NCBI GenBank assembly: GCA_022574655.1
Contig: JACZRQ010000006.1
Coordinates: 10,519-52,091 of the forward strand
Reading direction: 5' to 3'
Source: Chloroflexota bacterium
GTDB lineage: Bacteria > Chloroflexota > Dehalococcoidia > SM23-28-2 > RBG-16-64-32
Length of the DNA: 41,573 bases
This document shows, one piece after another, positions 23,421 to 32,415 of the stretch. How positions within the stretch are numbered: the first letter of the stretch is position 1; each line of letters begins with the position of its first letter. The translations under genes and the position numbers were made by a program. The notes below the pieces were generated by a model. It worked only from the letters and a program-made list of their open reading frames with translations. It made no database searches and had not been told where the DNA came from.

Positions 23421-25589
23421 CTACTGTCGCGAAGCGATCAGGTCTTTGCGCTCTCCCCACTTGTGGAGGAAGCGATAGAAGTTTCGTTTGCTGAGACGCT
23501 CACGCTCCTCTTCAGGAGTCGAGACCCAATCGACGTGATCGTGACGTTGCACCGGCAGATCAACATCGATCACGGAGCGATAACCGCGGTTGCGAATGGC
23601 GAAACTAAAGTCGAGGTCCAGATGCCGGTAGAACCGGTACTTCTCGTCCAACAGGCCGACTTCCCGCAGCATCTCGCGGCGAAACGCCATCAAGTAACCT
23701 TCGACGGCATCGACGTCTCCGGACGCGTCAGCCTCATCGAACGACCTGAGGTCGTTTGTGACCACACCCCAGCGCCCAACGATGCCCACCGTTTTGTCGG
23801 CGAGAGCCGCATCCAGCGTACTGAAGATGTCGCCCTTTACTTCGACGCTGGTATCGATCACGAGGATGTTCCGGCCGCGCGCCTGCCGAAGGCTGACGTT
23901 ACGGGCGGCGGCCGATCCGAGAAAGTGGTCCGCGTGGAAGACCGTCACACGCGTGTCGTTCGCCGCTACTTCGTCCACGAAGGAAACGCAATCGTCATCG
24001 AAGCCATTGTCGACGACGATGATCTCGGACTTCGTATCACCTAGCCAGCGTCGTACGGACGAGATGCATCTCTCCAGTTCAGCACAGCCTTGCTGAGCGA
24101 CCACGCTTACCGTCAGGTCAACACGCTCTGGCTCTTCCAGGAACGATTCGACGTCGCCGCTGGACGATATCGAATCGTCCGATACCCATGCCGGCAGCGG
24201 CAGCGCCCGCGACCCTTTACTGCCGTCACGAACTTCATAGCCCTTGTCGCAGATCGTGCTGCGAGCAGCATCGGCGTCCACGTAGCTGCGTTTCCGGCGC
24301 AGCGTGTCGCGATCGCTGAGAATCGTTCGGATCTCCGAGGACACGTCCGGCACCGCGTCGGTCTTGAGCAGGTCAAGTCCCAACAGGCGATCGAAATCGA
24401 GCAGGAGGTCCCGCTTGACCTCGAGGGGCCATCGCGACCGTGCCGTTCGCCAGGCGATGGCCAGCGCCGACGGGATGTCGAGGTCGTCGGCGGCGGCGTT
24501 CCAGAATTCGGTCCTCAGGGCCTCGCCCTCGCGCTGGGCCTTCTTTGTGAGACGGCCATTGCCACTGCGAAGGGCCAGGCGCAGGCGGGAGAGGCCCTTC
24601 TGAGCGGCCTTGATCGATCTCAGCGTGAAGTTGAGGCGCGTCCGGTAATGCGCCGTAGCGCAGAGGTAGCGGAAGGCGAGTGGGTCGAAGCCGCGGCGCT
24701 CCAGATCGCTCACGAGGTAGGTGTTGCGGGTAGACTTCGCCATCTTGAGGCCATCGACGAGCAGGTGTTGTCCGTGCAGCCACGTCCGCACGTGCCGTTT
24801 GCCAAGGACGCCTTCGCTCTGGGCGATCTCGTCTTCGTGGTGGGGGAAGATGTTGTCGACGCCGCCCGTGTGGAAGTCGATCTCGTCTCCCAGGTATCGC
24901 AGCACCATCGCCGAACACTCGATGTGCCAACCGGGGAAGCCGTCTCCCCAGGGGCTCTTCCATTTCAGCTCGCGGCCGGGTTCCGCGGCCTTCCAGAGCG
25001 TGAAGTCTCGCTGGTCTCGCTTCAGCGGGTCCGCCTCGACTCGAGCGCCCTCTTCGAGACCTTTCGCCAGTTGCCCGGATAGCTTCCCGTAGCCCTCGAA
25101 CTTGTTCACATCGAAGTAGACGTTTCCTTCCACCTCGTACGCGTAGCCTTTCGATTCGAGGGATCGCACGAACTCCACCATCTGCTCGACGTTCTCCGTC
25201 GCTTTTGGAAACTCGTGCGCCGGCTCGATGTTGAGCTTACGCTCGTCGTCGTGGAACGCCTTGGTGTAGAATTCGGCGATCTCCTGAGGGGTCTTGCCCT
25301 CTGCCAGGGCCGCCGCCAAAACCTTGTCTTGACCGCGCTCCAGCATCTCCTGACGCATGTGACCGACATCCGTGATGTTCTTGACGTGCGAGACGGTGTA
25401 GCCGAAGGCCGTGAGCGTGCGGCGAAGCCAGTCCGCTGCCAGATAGGAACGTAGGTTTCCGATGTGGGCGTTCCGGTAGACGGTCGGGCCGCAGGTGTAG
25501 ATGGACGCACGACCCGGCTGGACAGGAGCAAACTCCTCTTTCTGTCCGGAGAGAGTGTTGTGAATCCTCAGCAGCGGTTGGGATTCCAT
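23421..25589 (-). CDS. Cysteinyl-tRNA synthetase fused to a GT2-type glycosyltransferase domain
   Basis: A single 722-codon frame. Residues 1-480 are a full CysRS: TCGPTVYRNAHIGN (Cys33 and HIGH-like HIGN at 42-45), [32 protein letters not shown] at 250-251, KMAKS (282-286) in place of KMSKS, and an intact C-terminal anticodon-binding part ending near KGSRALPLP. Residues about 488-722 match family 2 glycosyltransferases: LTVSVVAQQGC, IIVVDNGFDDD, SAAARNVSLRQARG, LVIDTSVEV (the DxD appears as DTS), EGYLMAFRREMLREVGLLDE and YRHLDLDFSFAIRNRG. No stop or frame change lies between the parts. The motif changes HIGN and KMAKS occur in a CysRS subgroup. The meaning of the GT part is unknown. Confidence 0.88.
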   Translation of the reverse strand: MESQPLLRIHNTLSGQKEEFAPVQPGRASIYTCGPTVYRNAHIGNLRSYLAADWLRRTLTAFGYTVSHVKNITDVGHMRQEMLERGQDKVLAAALAEGKTPQEIAEFYTKAFHDDERKLNIEPAHEFPKATENVEQMVEFVRSLESKGYAYEVEGNVYFDVNKFEGYGKLSGQLAKGLEEGARVEADPLKRDQRDFTLWKAAEPGRELKWKSPWGDGFPGWHIECSAMVLRYLGDEIDFHTGGVDNIFPHHEDEIAQSEGVLGKRHVRTWLHGQHLLVDGLKMAKSTRNTYLVSDLERRGFDPLAFRYLCATAHYRTRLNFTLRSIKAAQKGLSRLRLALRSGNGRLTKKAQREGEALRTEFWNAAADDLDIPSALAIAWRTARSRWPLEVKRDLLLDFDRLLGLDLLKTDAVPDVSSEIRTILSDRDTLRRKRSYVDADAARSTICDKGYEVRDGSKGSRALPLPAWVSDDSISSSGDVESFLEEPERVDLTVSVVAQQGCAELERCISSVRRWLGDTKSEIIVVDNGFDDDCVSFVDEVAANDTRVTVFHADHFLGSAAARNVSLRQARGRNILVIDTSVEVKGDIFSTLDAALADKTVGIVGRWGVVTNDLRSFDEADASGDVDAVEGYLMAFRREMLREVGLLDEKYRFYRHLDLDFSFAIRNRGYRSVIDVDLPVQRHDHVDWVSTPEEERERLSKRNFYRFLHKWGERKDLIASRQ

Positions 25590-25652
25590 TTGAACGCCAG
25601 TCTGAACTCAGTCACGCTTGAACGGGCAACTGCCCGCCGATCAACTTATCTC

Positions 25653-25862
25653 TCAACCGTGTTCACCCTCCCAACCTACTTCTACGTCGCCGCCGTCCCA
25701 GAGGATTACCGGGACCGTGAACGCATAGTTGAGGGCTTCTTCCCAGAAGGCTTCGCTTTCGTCGACTTTCCGCTCTTCGAACTCGATCCCGCGCTCGTTC
25801 AGCGCCTCCCGTGCCTTATCGCACGTGGGACAGTTCCGAAGCGTGTACATTACTACGCTCAA
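25653..25862 (-). CDS. Small glutaredoxin/NrdH-like protein
   Basis: A 69-residue glutaredoxin-fold protein with the dithiol active site NCPTC in MYTLRNCPTCDKAREAL, then GIEFEERKVDES and VPVILWDGGDVEVGWEG, which is the TVP cis-proline and GG-type glutathione-site region. The start is uncertain: GGAGG lies eight bases before a TTG (25862), while an ATG at MYTLRN (about 25850) is also possible. It lies upstream of the CysRS-GT gene on the same strand, 63 bases away. Confidence 0.75.
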   Translation of the reverse strand: MSVVMYTLRNCPTCDKAREALNERGIEFEERKVDESEAFWEEALNYAFTVPVILWDGGDVEVGWEGEHG

Positions 25863-25920
25863 GTGGGCTTCCTCCAAGGCTCAATTCTAGCATGGTAACG
25901 TCTCTCGCCCCGTGCCTGGA

Positions 25921-27309
25921 TCAGACCTTCATCTGCTTCCATTTCCCCTGCCTGAACCGCACGATGAGTAGCAGTGTGCGGAAGTTGATGTCGAGAACTG
26001 CCGCCATCCATGCACCCTGTACACCGAGGCCGAAGGTGATGGCCAGGAGATACGCCGGGACCAAGCGAACGATCCAGGTGCTCCCGGCCGTAATCAGGAG
26101 CACAGATCGAGTGTCCCCGGCACCTCGCAGGGCGCCGCTTATGGACAAGCTCGCGCCCAAAGCGGGCATTGCGAACGCGAAGATGAACAACAGATCCCTC
26201 CCGAGATCGATGACGCCGGCCGCATCCTCCCCGCCGATGAAGATGCCCGTGATCGGACCTCCAAAGGCGATGAATACGAGGCCCATCACCGCCAGGAACG
26301 CTATCGAGTACTTCATCGCCATGTAGGTCGCCTTCTCGGCGAGGTCTGGACGGCCAGCACCCAAGCATTGACCGACGATCGCGCTCGTGGCGACGCTGAT
26401 CGCGAACCCCACACCGAAGGTGAGACCCTGGAGAGCCAGCGTCACGCCATGTGCGGCAACGGCGGTCGTTCCCAGCGTCGCGATCACGCGTGTATAGATC
26501 ATGAAGGCGAACATGAACTGGCCTTGCTCCATCCCGGCTGGAACGCCAACGTTTAGTATCCGGCGCGCTTCACCGGGATCGAACTCAGCTGCTCGTGCCG
26601 GGGACCAGTACAGCACCCCGGAGCGCAGTGCCAGCGCCCCGAACGTTATGAATGCGCCGAGTACCGCAGAGATCGCGTAGCCCACGGCTGCGCCCATCAC
26701 GTCCCACTGCGGGGCAGGGCCGATTCCGTTGATCAGGATGTAGGAGAGGATGCCGTTGACGACGTTCACGACTATGCTGATCGCCATCGGCAACCTGGTG
26801 TCACCTGCGCCCTGTAGCGCGGCGCTTCCGGCAAACATTAGCGACCAGAACGGCATTCCAATCGCGGCGGCTCGTAGGTATGTCGTGCCTTCGTGCTTTG
26901 CGCCTTCTTCGGCGCCCATCAACCCCAACGACCAGCCGCCGAGGAACCACATGCCCACACCGACCCCGATGCCCCAGATCAACGCCAGGATCGCGGCTGT
27001 CCTCAATGTCTTGTCCGCATCCCCGCTGCGCCGGGCACCGACCGCGCGAGCGATGACCGCAGTCGCTCCAACACCGACGGCGGTCATCCCAGAGAGCGAC
27101 AACCAGAAGACCTGCCCGGCTAGTCTGACACCGGCGAGCGCGTCCTCGCCGAGATCGCCCACCAGCGCCGTATCGACAAGTTGAACGGTGGCGAAACTGA
27201 GCTGCTGGACGACAACGGGCCAGGCGAGACGTATAACGGAACGAAGCAGGTTCGATTCGTCGATTACGTCAGGAGTTGAGACGGGAGTTTCGGGGGCGTC
27301 TGAGGACAT
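25921..27309 (-). CDS. MATE-family multidrug/cation exporter
   Basis: A 462-residue integral membrane protein with about twelve hydrophobic segments in two similar halves, as in MATE transporters. It begins after a 20-residue polar N-terminus with LLRSVIRLAWPVVVQQLSFATVQLVDTALVGDLGEDALAGV, the usual first helix pair. The second half repeats NVGVPAGMEQGQFMFAFMIYTRVIATLG. It exports drugs or other cations using Na+ or H+; substrate unknown. It is transcribed divergently from the methyltransferase gene; the 245-base space between holds no gene I can support. Confidence 0.92.
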   Translation of the reverse strand: MSSDAPETPVSTPDVIDESNLLRSVIRLAWPVVVQQLSFATVQLVDTALVGDLGEDALAGVRLAGQVFWLSLSGMTAVGVGATAVIARAVGARRSGDADKTLRTAAILALIWGIGVGVGMWFLGGWSLGLMGAEEGAKHEGTTYLRAAAIGMPFWSLMFAGSAALQGAGDTRLPMAISIVVNVVNGILSYILINGIGPAPQWDVMGAAVGYAISAVLGAFITFGALALRSGVLYWSPARAAEFDPGEARRILNVGVPAGMEQGQFMFAFMIYTRVIATLGTTAVAAHGVTLALQGLTFGVGFAISVATSAIVGQCLGAGRPDLAEKATYMAMKYSIAFLAVMGLVFIAFGGPITGIFIGGEDAAGVIDLGRDLLFIFAFAMPALGASLSISGALRGAGDTRSVLLITAGSTWIVRLVPAYLLAITFGLGVQGAWMAAVLDINFRTLLLIVRFRQGKWKQMKV

Positions 27310-27554
27310 TCGCGTATCGATTGGGGTCGGGCTTCTTGGGACAATTATCGCAAATGCGAACCCTACCAGCGACCACCACGACGTACACGCACATCGACGC
27401 TATCGCGGACTCCATCGGCATTTGGGCCCAGGCGGGCCGGAAAAGCCGTGACGGACGGGGCCGCTGGCGCCAACCGTCGAACTCAGCGGTCCGGTCTCTC
27501 CCCTTCGCGCCTCCTCAGTGGTCTAATGTAGTCGCGCGCCCGAGAGGAGGCTCC

Positions 27555-28187
27555 ATGAAGGGACACCGCTGGTTCGCCGCGTTCTACGAGCGGTTGAGCA
27601 ACATCGAAGAGAAATCAGCCGCAGTCCGCAAGATAAGGGAAGAGATCGTCGGCGGAGCCCGAGGCCGTGTGCTAGAGATCGGTGCTGGAACCGGCGCCTC
27701 GTTTCCGTACTACGGCGACGATGTGACCGAGGTCTCTGCGGTCGAACCGGACCCGTTCATGCTGCCGCGCGCCAGGAAGCGCGCCGAAGAGGTCGACAAG
27801 CCGATCGAGGTGCAGCATGCGCCCGCGGAGGAGCTTCCGTTCGACGACGACACGTTCGACACGGCGATAAGTACGCTGGTGCTGTGCTCCGTCTCGGACC
27901 CGCAGAAGGCGTTGTCCGAGATCAAACGCACGCTCAAGCCCGGCGGGCAGTTGCGGGTATACGAGCATGTCAGGTACCAAAGCAGCTTTGGTGCGTTCTG
28001 GCAGGACCTCATTACGCCAGCCTGGAAATGGTTCGGCGGGGGCTGCCATCCTAACCGCGACACTGGTAGCACCATCACGGAGGCCGGGTTCAAGTTCGAT
28101 TCGGTCCGCCTCGTGAAAACAGCGCCGCCCGTACCGCCAATGGTGTTCGTGCGGCCCCACATCGTCGGTATAGCGACTAGCGTTTAG
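27555..28187 (+). CDS. Class I SAM-dependent methyltransferase
   Basis: A 210-residue methyltransferase. Motif I is VLEIGAGTGASF (about 38-49), the acidic end of the second strand is in SAVEPDPFM, motif II/III is FDTAISTLVLCSVSD and motif IV/V KRTLKPGGQLRVYEHVRY. The type is like ubiE/METTL7-type phospholipid or thiol methyltransferases. The ATG at 27555 has GAGAGGAGG ahead of it; an open frame extends to 27276 but has no such site. It precedes the FAD-oxidoreductase gene by 15 bases, suggesting cotranscription. Confidence 0.88.
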   Translation: MKGHRWFAAFYERLSNIEEKSAAVRKIREEIVGGARGRVLEIGAGTGASFPYYGDDVTEVSAVEPDPFMLPRARKRAEEVDKPIEVQHAPAEELPFDDDTFDTAISTLVLCSVSDPQKALSEIKRTLKPGGQLRVYEHVRYQSSFGAFWQDLITPAWKWFGGGCHPNRDTGSTITEAGFKFDSVRLVKTAPPVPPMVFVRPHIVGIATSV

Positions 28188-28202
28188 GCGGCGACGAAGC
28201 CT

Positions 28203-29480
28203 ATGGGGGAAGACGCAACCCGCCACGTAACGCTTTCCTCGGACCGAGTACCCGTGGTCGCCGAGGTCGACGTCGCGGTCATCGGTGGCGGATCAGCGGG
28301 ACTGGCGGCCGCGGTCGCGGCGGCACGAAACGGCGCTGAGACGCTGCTGATCGAGCGTTTCAGTTACGTTGGCGGCCTGGCGACGGGCGGGCTGATCGTC
28401 CTGCTACTGACGATGGACGACGGTAACGGCAATCAGACGGTCGGCGGGCTCTGTCAGGAGATCGTCGATCGTATGGAGCAACGCGACGCCGTTCACTATC
28501 CGCCGAAGAATGAATGGAACGACCCGGAACCGAAACTCGTCGAGCACTACCGGCGATGGGGGCTTGTCTGGGGCGGCGGCCCGCATCGCGTGCGCTACTC
28601 CGTGGCGTACCAGCCGCAGCACTTTATCTTCGCGGCGGACGACATGCTGCGTGACGCAGGTGTGAACGTCCTCTACCAGACGTGGGCCTGCGAACCGATC
28701 GTCAACGACGGCACTATCGAAGAGCTCGTCATCCAGAACAAGGCCGGCAGACAAGCGATCGCTGCGAAGACGTTCATCGACGCGACGGGCGACGGCGACA
28801 TCTTCGCCGCAGGTGGCGAGGAATACGAGCTCGAACGAGTGCATCCGTGGCTATGGTTCCTGATGAGCGGCGCAACCGGCCTTGAGAAGGCGCTGGGGTC
28901 CGGGAAGGGTTTCTTCTTTCGGGCGCCCGGCGAAGGCCACGCCCTCGTCCCCTGGGGTGGCGAGGCCAGAGCACCCCGCAAGATCGACGCGACGGACCCC
29001 GTCGAGACGTCGGAGGCGCTGGCTGAATGCCGGCTGATGGTCCGAGAGGAAGCGGCGCGGCTCAAGGAGGCCGTGCCCGGATTCGAGAGCAGTTACATCT
29101 CGCTCATGGCCGATCAGCTTGGGATCACGGAATCGCGGAGGCTCCTGGGCGAGTACGTTCTGGGCCGAGACGACCTCAACTCATCGTTTGACGATGTAGT
29201 GGCGAGGACGGGGCACTGGACCAAGTATGACTGTGTCTACAACATCCCCTACCGCAGCCTGCTGCCGCGGAAACTCGACAACCTGCTGGTGGCGGGCCGA
29301 TGTATCTCCGTCGATCATCGGGCGCACCACGCGACGAAGGAGATCCCGCCCTGCATGGCGACCGGCGAGGCCGCTGGAACGGCCGCGGCACTCGCGGCGA
29401 GCGACGGCGTAAGCGTGAAGGACATCAACGTTGTCGCGCTACAGAAGCGGCTTCGGGACCGGGGCGCGATTCTGGAGTAG
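28203..29480 (+). CDS. FAD-dependent oxidoreductase
   Basis: A 425-residue FAD-binding oxidoreductase of the FAD-oxidored (GidA/HI0933-like) group. The Rossmann FAD motif is VAVIGGGSAGLAAAVAAARNGAETLLIERF (about 22-51 in the protein), followed by GGLATGGLIV. FIDATGDGDIFAAGG is the middle ATG-type motif and NLLVAGRCISVDHRAHHATKEIPPCMATGEAAGTAAALA the C-terminal FAD-contact block. Its substrate is not indicated. It follows the methyltransferase by 15 bases. Its stop lies six bases from the stop of the convergent cyclic-nucleotide-binding gene. Confidence 0.88.
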   Translation: MGEDATRHVTLSSDRVPVVAEVDVAVIGGGSAGLAAAVAAARNGAETLLIERFSYVGGLATGGLIVLLLTMDDGNGNQTVGGLCQEIVDRMEQRDAVHYPPKNEWNDPEPKLVEHYRRWGLVWGGGPHRVRYSVAYQPQHFIFAADDMLRDAGVNVLYQTWACEPIVNDGTIEELVIQNKAGRQAIAAKTFIDATGDGDIFAAGGEEYELERVHPWLWFLMSGATGLEKALGSGKGFFFRAPGEGHALVPWGGEARAPRKIDATDPVETSEALAECRLMVREEAARLKEAVPGFESSYISLMADQLGITESRRLLGEYVLGRDDLNSSFDDVVARTGHWTKYDCVYNIPYRSLLPRKLDNLLVAGRCISVDHRAHHATKEIPPCMATGEAAGTAAALAASDGVSVKDINVVALQKRLRDRGAILE

Positions 29481-29485
29481 GGGGT

Positions 29486-29911
29486 CTACTGCAGGTGCGA
29501 TTCGAGTTCGCGCAGGCGCTTCACTAGCACCGGGAGCATCGAAACGGCGATCTCGGGGTGGGTCTTCATCTCGGCCGTGAAGTCCCACCGCGTCATCACC
29601 AGCAGTTGGGTGTCTTTGGTAGCTTTCACCGTTGCCGAACGCGGAAACCCCTCGAATAGCGCCATCTCGCCGAAAAAGTCGCCCGGGCCGAGTGTCGCTA
29701 ACTTCTGCGGGTTCGACCCATCTACGCCGCGCGTCACATCCACTTCACCGGACTCGATGATGAAGAAACCGGCGGCCTGATCGTTCTCTTTGATGATCAC
29801 CTCGTCAGCCGCTGCTGGCCTCGCGACCATAATCTTGGCTACGCGACCGAGGTCACGCTTACTCAACTCCGAAAAGATCGGGACGTCACTGAGCATATCT
29901 TCACGGCCCAT
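29486..29911 (-). CDS. Stand-alone cyclic-nucleotide-binding domain protein
   Basis: A 141-residue protein consisting only of a CAP_ED/cNMP-binding domain: FSELSKRDLGRVAKIM, an ESGEVDVTRG strand, then GDFFGEMALFEGFPRSATVKA, which is the phosphate-binding cassette with the conserved G-E and R. There is no DNA-binding HTH, unlike CRP. AGGAGGAAC precedes the ATG at 29911. It could sense a nucleotide and act through a partner; nothing tells which. Confidence 0.9.
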   Translation of the reverse strand: MGREDMLSDVPIFSELSKRDLGRVAKIMVARPAAADEVIIKENDQAAGFFIIESGEVDVTRGVDGSNPQKLATLGPGDFFGEMALFEGFPRSATVKATKDTQLLVMTRWDFTAEMKTHPEIAVSMLPVLVKRLRELESHLQ

Positions 29912-30035
29912 CGCATGTTCCTCCTGGTCTTGCGGCGTTCGTCTCCCTCTGGTGCGCCATTTGTACCAAACGCTGCACAGGCCGTCAACAAGCGCCAGAC
30001 ACTCAAGGTATGCATCGGCCCCTTATCCTGGATTG

Positions 30036-30063
30036 TTGACAGGTTCGGGAACGGCCACATAAC
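30036..30063 (+). promoter_or_regulatory. Sigma-70-type promoter for the AOR operon
   Basis: TTGACA (30036-30041, perfect) and CATAAC (30058-30063) with 16 bases between them, about 40 bases before the TTG start at 30105. Confidence 0.55.
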
Positions 30064-30104
30064 CTTGGTGGCGATCTGCCGCTGAGGTTGAAGGGAGCGC
30101 GAAC

Positions 30105-30569
30105 TTGAAGATGATACTGGCACACCCGGATAAGTGCGTCGCCTGCCATCTCTGCGAAGGTGCGTGTTCGTTTCACCACGATGGCGTGTTCCAGCCGACG
30201 AAGAGCCGCATCTTCGTGCACGACTTAGTCGACGAGCAGACCTACGTGCCGGTGACGTGCTTCCACTGTGCGGACGCGCCGTGCCTGAGCAACTGCCCGA
30301 CCAACGCGATAACACGCGATGCGGACACGGGCCAGATCGCGATCAACGACGACAAGTGCATCGGCTGCAAGATGTGCATGGTCGCCTGCCCGTTCAGCGT
30401 GATCGGCTTCAACGAGGATAAGAACGTATCGCACAACTGCGACTTCTGCGGCGGCGACCCGCAGTGCGTCAAGATCTGCACGTACGACGCGTTGGAGTTC
30501 ACCGACGTCGAATCCAACGAGTGGATGATCCGGCTCGACGAAGCAGAACGCCCGCGAGCGGAAGCCTAG
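30105..30569 (+). CDS. Ferredoxin with four-cluster-type 4Fe-4S motifs (AOR partner)
   Basis: A 154-residue iron-sulfur electron carrier of the HycB/DmsB-like type. CVACHLCEGAC at the start, CFHCADAPCLSNCP, CIGCKMCMVACP and CDFCGGDPQCVKIC supply the cysteine sets for several [4Fe-4S] clusters. Such proteins pair with aldehyde:ferredoxin oxidoreductase. The TTG at 30105 is favoured because AAGGGAG (30091-30097) is seven bases ahead; an ATG two codons later is the alternative. It is 20 bases before the AOR gene in one transcript. Confidence 0.9.
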   Translation: MKMILAHPDKCVACHLCEGACSFHHDGVFQPTKSRIFVHDLVDEQTYVPVTCFHCADAPCLSNCPTNAITRDADTGQIAINDDKCIGCKMCMVACPFSVIGFNEDKNVSHNCDFCGGDPQCVKICTYDALEFTDVESNEWMIRLDEAERPRAEA

Positions 30570-30589
30570 CGAGACGGGAGACCAGCGAA

Positions 30590-32413
30590 ATGCCTCACGG
30601 TTGGACAGGCAAGATCCTTCGAGTGGATCTGACGGAGGGGCGCGCCACGCCCGAGGACCTCAACATGCCTTGGGCACGGCAGTACATCGGCGGGCGCGGC
30701 CTCGGGACCCGATACCTGTACGAAGAGATGGACCCGTCCGCGGACGCGCTCAGTCCGGAGAACAAGGTCATCTTCGCGACCGGTCCGATGACCGGCACCT
30801 ACGCACCGACCGGCGGGCGATACATGGTCATCTGCAAGAGCCCATTGACCGGCGCCGTCGCCTGTTCGAACTCGGGCGGCTACTGGGGTCCGGAGCTGAA
30901 GTTCGCTGGGTACGACATGATCATCCTTGAGGGCCGTTCGCCGAACCCGGTCTATCTTTGGATAAATAACGATGGCGTCGAGTTCCGGGACGCGTCGCAC
31001 CTCTGGGGAAAGAACACCGAGGAGTCAGAGGACACCATCCGCCGCGAGACCGATCCGCAGGCCCGCATCTCAGGAATCGGTGTCGCCGGCGAGAAGCTCA
31101 ACAGGTTCGCCTGCATCATCAACGACAAGTCTCGCGCAGCCGGTCGTTCAGGCGTTGGCGCGGCGATGGGATCTAAGAACATCAAGGCGATCGCAGTTCG
31201 TGGCACCGGGGCGGTGGAGGTGGCCGATCAGTTGAAGTTCGGTGAGCTGGTGTTCGACAGCATGCGACTGATCAACGAATCTCCCACCACGTCGAAGGCC
31301 CTGCGAGGTATGGGCACGGCCTCCACCGTCGCCTTCGCGAACTCGATCGGCATGCTACCGACGAACAACTTCCAGCAGGGACAGTTCGAGCTCGCGGACA
31401 ACGTCAGCGGCCAGACGATCGCGAACACGGTCCTGCGCCGGAACAAGGGCTGCTATGCGTGCCCCATCGGTTGTGCGCGGGTCACGGAGACAAGCGGCGA
31501 GACGAAGTGGAAGGGCCACGGTGAAGGTCCCGAGTACGAGACGATCTTCGGACTCGGCACCGATTGCGGTGTCGGCGAGCTGGACGCCGTCCTCTACGCG
31601 AACTACGCCTGCAACCTGTACGGAATCGACACCATCTCAGCGGGAGGCACCGTCGCAGTCGCGATGGAGCTGAGGGAGCGAGGCTACATCCCGGACGAGG
31701 ATCTAGCTGACCTTGGCACCGACCTGAAGTTCGGTAACGCCGACGCGGTGATTCGTTGCCTCGAGATGATGACAACACGCGAAGGCAAGTTCGGAGATCT
31801 GCTGGCGGAGGGCGGCTATCGGCTGGCGGAGCACTACGGGCACGCCGAGCTGTTCATGGGATCGAAGAAGCAGGACTTCGCCGCCTACGACCCCCGAGCC
31901 GCGAAGGGGATGGGGCTCGGCTACGCGACCTCCAACCGCGGCGGCTGCCACATGCGAGGCTACTCGATGAAGGTCGAGTGGTTCGCACCGATGGAGGAAC
32001 GGCTTGACCCGTTCGCGGAAGAGGGCAAGGCCGCGGCCCTCATCAAGCTACAGCACGACGCCGCCGGCATAGACTCGGTTGGCATGTGCGACTTCAGCGC
32101 TTACGCCGTGCCGCCGGAGCGACAGGTGGAACTCTACGAGACGTGCACGGGTGAGGAGACCAGTCGCGAGGAGTGGGACGAGATCGGGGAGCGGATCTGG
32201 AACCTGGAGCGGCTGTTCAACAACCGTGCCGGGCTGACCCGGCAGGACGACTCTCTACCGCCACGCATGACTGAAGAGCCGTTGTCCGGTGGCGCCGTTC
32301 AGAACCAGGTGGTGGCGCTGGAAGGGATGCTGGCTGAATACTACCGGCTTCGTGGCTGGGACGACGACGGCAACCCGAGCGCCGAAACGCTTGAGCGACT
32401 GAACATCCAGTAG
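30590..32413 (+). CDS. Aldehyde:ferredoxin oxidoreductase family (tungsten pterin enzyme)
   Basis: A 607-residue AOR-family enzyme. It begins GWTGKILRVDLTEG, then RQYIGGRGLGTRYLYEE (about 30-46, pterin-binding), GPMTGT and VACSNSGGYWGPELKFAGYD. The cluster-binding Cys288-x2-Cys291-x3-Cys295 lies in CYACPIGCARVTE, and VGMCDF provides the last cysteine. The ATG at 30590 has GGGAG before it. AOR oxidises aldehydes to carboxylic acids, giving electrons to ferredoxin, with a tungsten or molybdenum pterin. The ferredoxin before it, the FAD oxidoreductase and the MoaD-like protein after it are a consistent AOR set. Substrate is unknown. Confidence 0.92.
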   Translation: MPHGWTGKILRVDLTEGRATPEDLNMPWARQYIGGRGLGTRYLYEEMDPSADALSPENKVIFATGPMTGTYAPTGGRYMVICKSPLTGAVACSNSGGYWGPELKFAGYDMIILEGRSPNPVYLWINNDGVEFRDASHLWGKNTEESEDTIRRETDPQARISGIGVAGEKLNRFACIINDKSRAAGRSGVGAAMGSKNIKAIAVRGTGAVEVADQLKFGELVFDSMRLINESPTTSKALRGMGTASTVAFANSIGMLPTNNFQQGQFELADNVSGQTIANTVLRRNKGCYACPIGCARVTETSGETKWKGHGEGPEYETIFGLGTDCGVGELDAVLYANYACNLYGIDTISAGGTVAVAMELRERGYIPDEDLADLGTDLKFGNADAVIRCLEMMTTREGKFGDLLAEGGYRLAEHYGHAELFMGSKKQDFAAYDPRAAKGMGLGYATSNRGGCHMRGYSMKVEWFAPMEERLDPFAEEGKAAALIKLQHDAAGIDSVGMCDFSAYAVPPERQVELYETCTGEETSREEWDEIGERIWNLERLFNNRAGLTRQDDSLPPRMTEEPLSGGAVQNQVVALEGMLAEYYRLRGWDDDGNPSAETLERLNIQ

Positions 32414-32415
32414 CG

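Noticed and set aside
23408-23424. AGTAG-CGA-CTACT hairpin between fabH and the CysRS fusion gene
   Set aside because: Only five base pairs and no T-run; not enough to call a terminator.
27245-27260. GGTTCGATTC, resembling a tRNA T-loop
   Set aside because: It lies inside the MATE coding sequence, and no acceptor or anticodon stem can be drawn around it.
27276-27554. Longer methyltransferase reading frame upstream of 27555
   Set aside because: GAGAGGAGG before 27555 and lack of family sequence upstream indicate that the extension is not translated.
30464-30589. AOR starting at 30464
   Set aside because: It overlaps the ferredoxin gene in another frame; the AOR N-terminal motif begins at 30590.
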